In this document: positions 57,346 to 64,000 of the stretch, one piece after another | Numbering within the stretch: the stretch's first letter is position 1 | Layout: each line of letters begins with the position of its first letter | Source: Dryas octopetala | Lineage: Eukaryota; Streptophyta; Magnoliopsida; Rosales; Rosaceae | NCBI GenBank assembly: GCA_963921425.1 | Contig: OY992837.1 | Coordinates: 6,111,896 to 6,175,895, forward strand | DNA length: 64,000 bases | Direction of reading: 5' to 3' | Made by a program: the position numbers and the translations under genes | The notes under the pieces: generated by a model | What the model was told of the DNA's origin: nothing | The model's database searches: none | The model's input: the letters and a program-made list of their open reading frames with translations, nothing else

Positions 57346-60300
57346 ATGACACTCTCTGCAACAACAACAACAATGGTGGAGCAAACCCAGTGTCTCTGGC
57401 GCGTGCGCTTAGCCTCCGCGCTACGCACCGCCCTCGCGTGCACCATAGTGGGCTGCACCACCCTATACGGCCCAGCACCCCTCCGCCGCGTCCTAACCTT
57501 CCCATCTTTCTCCTACATGACGACCATCCTAATAATGTCGGACGCCACGCTGGGTGACGCCCTCAGAGGCTGCTGGGATGTCGTTTGTGCCACGGTCCAA
57601 GTGATGGTCCCCTCCGTGCTCACGCTGTGGCTGGTGGGGCCCGCAAGGTTCACAAACGAGCTGGCGGCGCTGGCGGTGGCGCTCAGCGCGTTCGCGGTGG
57701 CACTGCCGGTGTCCACGCACTTGTTGTGTAAGCGGATTGCGTTTGGGCAGATTGTGAATGTTTATGTGGGGACTGTTATTCATGGGGCGAACACTGGGGT
57801 TGTCATGCACCCGATTCATGTGGCTTCCAGCACCGCCCTCGGAGCTCTCGCTTCTGTACTCGCCGTCTTCTTTCCCTATCCTCGGCTAGCTTACCACGAG
57901 GTAACAAATAATACCGGCTTTTTTTTTTTTTTTAAATAAAATTTTTTATGTAACAGAGTGTATATATTTGTTGTGCGACATGTTATTGAGAAGGTAGGCG
58001 CGCTTCTCTCTTGCACTTCCTCACTCTTTGGAAGTGTGAATAACACTGTCATTATGGCGGTGATATTCACTCTATTTGCCAGAGCGTAGGAGGTGTTTGA
58101 GGAACACAGATAGCGAACCCTAATATATATATATATATATATATATATTGAAAACTAATATTATTTATTTTTTTCATTTTATATATTTAAACTGAACTAG
58201 AGGTTGACAGCTGAACCAACCAGAGTGAAGGTAATATATGATGCCTGGTAGCTAGCTATAATTTGGCATGAAAGTTGTGTACAAAAAGCATTGTTTCTAT
58301 CCAACTAGTACGGCCAATGTAAGCTTGTTACATTGAGATTGCTTGAATGGAACAAACAGTTCATGTTTTGACTCACACAATTGTCATATATAGTACATAT
58401 AAAATGGGATTATTAATTTAGATGTCATAAAGGAATAATAAGAACATTAGAACAATTAATTAGTACCATTGTTGGGGGCTTACGGCCGGGCGTGACTTAG
58501 TCCATGCGAGCTGGCCATGCATATATGGGTCCATACGGATTGGAAAATCTAAAGCTGTCTGGTCTTGTCTCATTGTCTTCTTAAACCAAACAACAAAAGG
58601 ATGGATCGATGTAACATGCAAGTATGCTTGTGCAACTGCAAAAGATGTATCGATCTTCTATTAAGAACTTAATTTGCGGACTTGTGATCGATGCACAATG
58701 AGTCGAGATGAGTGGATAAGCTGCATCTCATTCGTTTATATATGATCTAAATGCACGTACATGTCCTCGCGACATGTCGAGACCATAGCTTGTTATGCGC
58801 TGATTCATCAAATCATGCATGGACTTTATGCTCCAAGACCTGCTTAATCAAAGAAGTAGAAACAGATCGAATATAACACGTACCACACAGATTTGATTTG
58901 ATTCTGTTCAACACAGCCTTGTTGAGGGACAGCAAGCACTAATAGGTAAGATAATGACACAAAGTTGACTACTTGACTTAATTCCATAGTTCTTTGTATC
59001 TTTTTTGGTTTTTGCTAATGACCCCTAAATGTACAAATGCATGTTAGATCGAGCACCCACATGTCGACCCCAAAATTCCACATTCCCTAGACCACAATGT
59101 GCCCATCTTGCAAATAGTATAATTGGCAGCATAAGATTGTGCCTAAAAGAGAATAATCTTTAATTATGTGCAATGCATTCACAGGTTATAAAATCATGGC
59201 GGCTGTATGCAGAAAATGCTTCCGAGAGGTTAACTCGCTTAGTGGAGGCCATCTCTGCCCAAGACAACAGAGCAGCACTTGAATTCATTTCCCAAGGAAA
59301 ACCTCTGTCTAAATCAGCAGCTAAGCTTCTTCAGAGTATCAGTAACAATCTGGTAAGCAAACATTGACTGTTGTCAATTCAAAAAATGAGTGCGAGCTTC
59401 ATTGGTCTAGTCAGCTAAAGTCATTTATTTCTTTGAAGCAGGAAGGCATGGTTTGGGAGATACCATATATTAAATTTCTGAGACCTAATTACTTGGACTT
59501 GGGTGAAAAGTTGCAAGAAATGGAGATACCAATTAGGGGGATGGAGATAGCTTTATCTTGCTGCCCTTCTTTTCCTGTTAACATGATTGATGAAGAGCTA
59601 AGAGGTCATTTACAAAGTTCAGAAGTACAGGTAAGCCTAAGGCTACTACAAGCTAAGTACTCTGTGCCTTCTGATGCAACATCAGCTCCAGAAGCCAATA
59701 AGGAACTTTTAGACAAGCCCCTCTGGACTGGCAAAACCACCACTACAACCCAAGAGGATCTGCCGGCTTTGTTCTTCTTGTACTGCATGGAACTCCTCCT
59801 AGATGACACCCCCATTGCCCGAAATCCCGGAAACACTCGAAGAGTTTACCAAGAACCAGGTGGTGGTTCACAAAATCAAGCGCGGTGCAACTTTGAAAGG
59901 GCATGGAGGAACATAATGCCAAGCCATCAGAGTTTTGTTTTCGCCCTCAAGTGCTCGCTTTCGTTAGGCCTTGCTGTGCTTCTGGGTTTGATTTATAACA
60001 AAGAAAACGGATATTGGTCAGGCCTCACCATTGCCATAAGTTTTGTAACAGAAAGGCAAGCAACATTTACAGTAGCAAATGCTCGAGCACAAGGAACAGC
60101 TATGGGATCAGTCTACGGAGTCATATGGTTATTTGTTTTTCAAGGAATTCAGGATTTAAGGCTCTTACCACTCCTTCCTTGGATCGTTTTCGCCCATTTT
60201 CTTAGGCATAGCAGGATGTATGGCCAAGCTGGTGGGGTCTCTGCAGCTATTGGGGCATTGTTAATCTTGGGTAGAGAAAATTATGGTCTTCCAAGTGCGT

Positions 60301-61121
60301 TTGCTATTGCAAGAATCACAGAGGCTACTATTGGGTTGACTTGCTTCATTTTGGTAGAGATCCTCTTCTATCCTATGAGAGCAGGGACCCTTGCAAAAAA
60401 TGAGCTTTCACAAAGCATGAGGGCTCTTCAAGTTTGTATCCAAGACATAAATCTTCATGTACCAGCTTCTACCAGACTGAGGGAAAAGCAGAGGAAGCTA
60501 AAATCCCATGTCAAAGAATTAGAAAAGTTCATTGAAGAAGCTGAAACCGAGCCTAATTTCTGGTTCTTGCCCTTTCACAGAGAGTGTTACAATAGCGTCC
60601 TAGGGTCTTTATCAAAAATGGTGGATCTGTTACTATTTGTGGCTTACCAAATAGAGTTCCTCTCACAGGCATCACAAGAAATTGGAGGTGCTTCTGAGGA
60701 GCTAATACATATGAATGCCCACATAGAGCTTTTAAAGGAAAAAATTGGCTCTTCACTGAAATGCTTTGAGGAGGTGACTTCGATCAAGTCCCTAGCCGCA
60801 TTTGAAAAAGAGTTGCAAGACGAATACCATGACACTGAATTGGGCAAATCACCAAATCCATTTATGATTTTGGGTTCGGGTGATGAAGAGGTTGAGACCA
60901 CTGTAAGTAATTTTCTGCAACATTTGCAGAAAGTAGCCGACAAAGTATATAATAGTGAAGGTGAAAAGAACCAGAAAAGACAAATGGTTCATTGTTTGAG
61001 TAGCCTGGGATTCTGCATCCAGCGTTTGACAAGAGAAACGATGGAGATCAAGAAAGAAGTAAGGAAACTAGTCAAATGGGAGACCCCTTCAAGGCATAAG
61101 AAATTGCTTAATCTTTGTTGA
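57346..61121 (+). CDS. FUSC-type integral membrane protein (three exons, 800 aa)
   Basis: Exons: 57346-57900, 59185-59352 and 59442-61121, joined in phase 0 through GT-AG introns (the first is 1,284 bp). Two hydrophobic blocks frame the protein. The first is at residues about 20-180 (LASALRTALACTIVGCTTLYG, SYMTTILIMSDATLGDALRG, FGQIVNVYVGTVIHG). The second is at about 405-552 (FVFALKCSLSLGLAVLLGL, GYWSGLTIAISFVTERQATF, AQGTAMGSVYGVIWLFVF, AATIGALLIL-like segment, CFILVEILFYPMRAG). Long soluble coiled-coil-like regions lie between and after. This split arrangement is that of the plant FUSC/aromatic-acid-exporter-like (AaeB) family, with ALMT-type similarity in the second block. Transport of an organic anion is plausible but no substrate is known. 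The start at 57346 has a second in-frame ATG at 57373. Confidence 0.85.
58122..58148. repeat. (AT)n microsatellite in FUSC intron 1
   Basis: About 13 AT units in the first intron. Confidence 0.93.
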
Positions 61122-61951
61122 AAAGCTAATGCACTGGACACACAACATACATAACACCTAAGAGGCGAGTTTGCTTGACATTATATCTAACCCTTTGGCA
61201 AATGCTAATAGATTTGCCAAATCTAATTTACCAGCATTGTTGTCTCCTGTAAACTGTATGACAACCTAATCCTCCTGAATAAGCATCATAAGGATTCTCC
61301 TATACAACCCAACAGTTCTACCAACTTTTTTTTCCCAACCTATCTGCCTATCTGGCAGGTTGACATGTAATGATGTGATGTGATGTGATGTGATGTGATT
61401 TTTTTTTTTTTTTTTTTGTAAATGTGATGATGGCCACCATATCATGTGCAATGTAAATTGAAAAAAAAAGTTGGTATATGTAGCATTTTCTATGCACGAA
61501 ATAGTACAAAAGGATATAATTTTAAAATTCACAAAACAAATCCCAAACTTTAACCTCCTTAAGAACATGTTCTTTTTGCATTTTCTACAAACAGCATATC
61601 ACTGCCACCACCATTGGTGAGCTCCGAAAAACAAACAGCATCTCATCCAACAACCCCACTTCAACGGCATTACCAAGTTTTAACAGTCATTCAACACAGC
61701 CAACATCCATTGAATATTTATGCAACAGTGTTGAAAACATCATATGAAGCAGAAATATATCAGTGAAAGAAAATCAAGTTTCTATAACAGCAAACATTCG
61801 TGTTGCATAACAAAGCTGCTTTTAACTAAATCAAGTTGTATCCATTGTGAAACAGCTCAGTCTACAAAATTAACAGGGCATCTCTATTCGTAGCCATAAA
61901 AGGGCATATCTCTATTGCAAATTTGCAAATACATAAAAAGGAACCAGATCA
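61122..61951. other. Region between convergent FUSC and OST4 genes
   Basis: 3' UTRs of both genes. A TGATG pentamer repeat at about 61371-61398 is followed by a T run. No other gene is seen. Confidence 0.55.
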
Positions 61952-62065
61952 TTAGTTGCTCTCATATTTTGGGTCGGCCATCACATAATGATACGCTATT
62001 ACCAAAACAAATATGAAGATGCCAAGAAAATTGGCAAAGAAGCCCAGGTCCTGATCGTCAAACAT
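61952..62065 (-). CDS. OST4: Oligosaccharyltransferase subunit OST4 (37 aa)
   Basis: The 37-residue frame [20 protein letters not shown]... ending in MADPKYESN matches plant OST4 nearly residue for residue. The protein is one transmembrane helix (about residues 9-29) with short hydrophilic ends. It is the smallest subunit of the oligosaccharyltransferase complex in the ER membrane, where it helps hold the catalytic STT3 subunit for N-glycosylation of nascent proteins. The whole coding sequence lies in one exon. A splice acceptor TTACAG sits directly before the ATG, and the leader exon ends at 62656 (CCATAACC followed by GTAAGC), so the 590-bp intron is in the 5' UTR. Arabidopsis OST4 genes have comparably tiny coding regions. 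Confidence 0.95.
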   Translation of the reverse strand: MFDDQDLGFFANFLGIFIFVLVIAYHYVMADPKYESN

Positions 62066-62700
62066 CTGTAAAATCAAATGAAAACTCAGAAAATTTGGCA
62101 CAAGGATTCAGTGCACCACAATATCATTTCAAATACAAGTTGTAAACATTGAAACTAAATGACCCAACAAAAGATCACACCAAAATGGAGATTTTCATTC
62201 CAAATTTTGTTCCTTGTTTGGCAATCATTAGACCCATTAAACTAAATTTCTTTTGAGAATTATATACAGCAAGTCTTATGCTTCCCTTGAGTTATCTTTC
62301 ATTCTTCAAAAATCAGTCAGCCTTACACTAGCAACTACTGCTTAATTTTCGCCTTCAATTTCCAAACCCAACTACTGACCATTTCACCTACCGATTAAAA
62401 ATCGATTCTTTCTACGAAATCAAATTTTCAACGAAAGAATTATATAAAAAACCATGACCAAATTAAAGTGAAAAAGTTACAAATGAAACCGTACAGAAAA
62501 CAGATCTATGAAACCCTCTAAAAATCACAGTAATCGCTTGGCAAAATAATAATACTGAATTACTTAATTAATGATAATCGCCGACCCAAATTTTGAGATC
62601 TAACTGATCGAAGTGAATGTAATTCCAAAATTGGAGAAGAGATTGAGAAGCTTACGGTTATGGAGTTGATCCCTCAGTCAATGACGAAGCTGTAGCCTTC
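62066..62700 (-). other. OST4 5' UTR intron and leader exon
   Basis: The intron spans 62066-62655, with GTAAGC at its start and TTACAG at its end, immediately before the start codon. The leader exon begins near 62690, close to the tRNA-His gene. Confidence 0.7.
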
Positions 62701-62883
62701 GAAGGGAGTGAGGAGCTCTTTGTATGTCAAAGAGTGTACGAGACGTGCTTAGAAAATGTGGTATAAAAATGTGGTAACCATTATTCCTACTTGTACGTTT
62801 ATGAACGAATGGGCCGGTTAGAGCTACGACGTCGTATGTTAGAAAAAAAAGGAAACTGAAAAATGAAAAAAAAGCTTTAGTAA

Positions 62884-62955
62884 TGTGGCTGCTGGGATTC
62901 GAGCCCAGGTCTCCACGGCCACAACGTGGAATTCTTACCACTAAACTACAGCCAC
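62884..62955 (-). tRNA. tRNA-His (GTG)
   Basis: On the minus strand: acceptor GTGGCTG with CAGCCAC, D arm TAGTTTAGTGGTAAGA, anticodon stem CCACG/CGTGG with loop TTGTGGC giving anticodon GTG, and T arm CTGGG-CTCGAAT-CCCAG. Discriminator A, no CCA, no intron. The G(-1) of tRNA-His is added after transcription. A T run on the minus strand (62866-62873) is the pol III terminator. Confidence 0.96.
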
Positions 62956-63602
62956 TGGTTGCACGTTCTGCTTCAGCCAAATTATTTATCCATTGTAAAA
63001 TGAGAGAAACAAATTTTTTTTTTTTTCTTTTGATTTATCCATCAATTTTACTATCAGTACTAAGCTGAGTTGATGAATTTGTTGAACAAGTGAAGGGGAA
63101 AAATACGAAGTTTAAAATAAGAAAATTGAGCCTAGAGGCTAGAACAAGTAACATACATTCATGAAGAAAACCAGAAAAAAGTACAATCACACAATTTGAC
63201 TTTTGATCTTCTGCTTGCCATGCTGTCAAAACATACATTCAGTAGCTCCAAAAAGAAACCACCTGATAAAATCTCCACAAAAAAAAAAAAAGTAAGTGTC
63301 TAAAAACAACTTATGACATGAGAACTGTGATGTCAAGCAAAATATTACAAGGAAAATAAATAAGTGACATTATAGTATCAAGAGTGAATTAAAATGAGTA
63401 ATTGTTTCATCGAAAGGGACTGCTATGAGCCTATGAGGGTACAATTAGTTCGCACAAATGAGAATTTGCTGACAAAATTGCTCCTACTACAAATCTTCCC
63501 ATGGAAGCCAATAGGTTTCACAAACAGCACCTGTTTCTTCATCAAGAATGGACCGTATGGTAGAATAGTTTATAGTGCAACATTGGCTGGACTGATCATC
63601 AA
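62956..63602. other. Non-coding, probably 3' UTR of the RRM gene
   Basis: The left part is upstream of tRNA-His; the right part is probably the 3' UTR of the minus-strand RRM gene. A T run lies at 63016-63026 and an A run at 63280-63291. Confidence 0.5.
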
Positions 63603-63692
63603 CTAAGTTGAGTAAGTTTCTGGAGATGCCAACTGTCCTGGAATAGGTTTTGGCCGTGCATATTCGGTAAAAATTACCCATCCATCAAGCAA
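63603..63692 (-). CDS. Last exon of an RRM RNA-binding protein (partial)
   Basis: The exon starts in phase 0 after a pyrimidine-rich tract and GCAG, encodes LLDGWVIFTEYARPKPIPGQ, continues LASPETYST and stops with TAG at 63603-63605. The piece LLDGxxIxxEYARP is the RNP region that closes the RRM fold (strand beta-4), as in small plant RRM proteins such as glycine-rich or organelle RRM factors. The rest of the gene lies beyond the right edge, separated by an intron of more than 300 bp. Family assignment from one exon is limited. Confidence 0.65.
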   Translation of the reverse strand: MLDGWVIFTEYARPKPIPGQLASPETYST

Positions 63693-64000
63693 CTGCCTCA
63701 TATAAAAACAGTAAAAAAGTGGAGCAAGATAGTTAGACAATTTACCACAAGTTGTGTAAATAATATGTGTATGTGATTGTGAGTATCCTATGAGTCATGG
63801 AAAAGTGTTCCGAGATGCTAGCTAAGAGATTATATAGGTGGAGTGATCCTAAAGGAATGCTCAATATCATATTCAATCATAAAAATTGCTTTTTGGTCAA
63901 CAGAAATACTTCAAATTTATAATAATAATTATTAAATTATCATCAACTGAAGTTAAAGTGGTATCCATCATCAACATGAATACTTGTTGCAAGAAATGCA

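Noticed and set aside
62678-62980. 100-aa ORF covering the tRNA-His region
   Set aside because: Its N-terminal half translates the tRNA gene; the rest is flanking DNA without coding features.
1-64000. CRISPR arrays, bacterial operons, phage or viral insertions
   Set aside because: No spaced direct repeats or prokaryotic or viral genes are visible; the repeats found are microsatellites, tandem duplications and DNA transposons.

Overview
This is a plant nuclear DNA window, almost certainly from a eudicot. The signs are GT-AG introns with AT-rich interiors, plant-only gene families (Dof, ATL RING-H2, RTM2-like, SLT1-like, SAWADEE), nuclear tRNA genes, many AT and GA microsatellites, and hAT and Harbinger DNA transposons. 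The species cannot be fixed from sequence alone. A woody rosid such as a Rosaceae member would fit, but that is only an impression. Most genes are split, so coding sequences were assembled by eye from splice sites, reading phase and family conservation.

Layout. 1-8.1 kb is mostly non-coding, with a 726-bp hAT-type non-autonomous element (1328-2053) flanked by a perfect 8-bp duplication. 8.4-10.1 kb is a Dof transcription factor (minus). 11.4-15.5 kb is a nine-coding-exon DP subunit gene of the E2F/DP cell-cycle factors (minus). A tRNA-Val(AAC) follows at 15.8 kb. 16.1-18.5 kb is a GT14 beta-glucuronosyltransferase-like gene (minus). Its 5' flank is interrupted 216 bp before the ATG by a 5,827-bp hAT transposon (18754-24580) with an intact 692-aa transposase, subterminal GGCCC repeats, two internal tandem-repeat blocks and a perfect 8-bp target duplication. 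25.2-25.9 kb is an RTM2-like HSP20-domain gene whose C-terminal membrane anchor has been lost through a 16-bp tandem duplication. 29-31.4 kb holds two RING-H2 (ATL-type) ubiquitin ligase genes (minus), with a plastid trnI fragment and a foldback element between them. 31.5-38.5 kb is intergenic with a 671-bp Harbinger/Tourist-type MITE. 38.5-40.7 kb is an SLT1-like HSP20-domain gene (plus). 43.1-45.7 kb is a cytosolic HSC70 (minus) with a perfect heat-shock element above its TATA box. 46.2-46.8 kb is a second, older hAT-type MITE. 48.2-52.6 kb is a SAWADEE-domain protein gene (plus). 54.9-55.6 kb is a 357-bp tandem duplication. 57.3-61.1 kb is an 800-aa FUSC-type membrane protein (plus). 62 kb is the 37-aa OST4 subunit of oligosaccharyltransferase (minus), followed by tRNA-His(GTG) and the last exon of an RRM protein (minus) that runs off the right edge.

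The genes are ordinary single-copy plant genes and do not form an operon-like or clustered pathway. Three are chaperone-related (RTM2-like, SLT1-like, HSC70), but nothing in the sequence links them. No previously undescribed system was recognised. The most informative observations are the well-preserved hAT transposon in the GT14 gene's 5' flank, the 16-bp duplication that frameshifts the RTM2-like gene, and the long CT tracts in the 5' leaders of three minus-strand regulatory genes.
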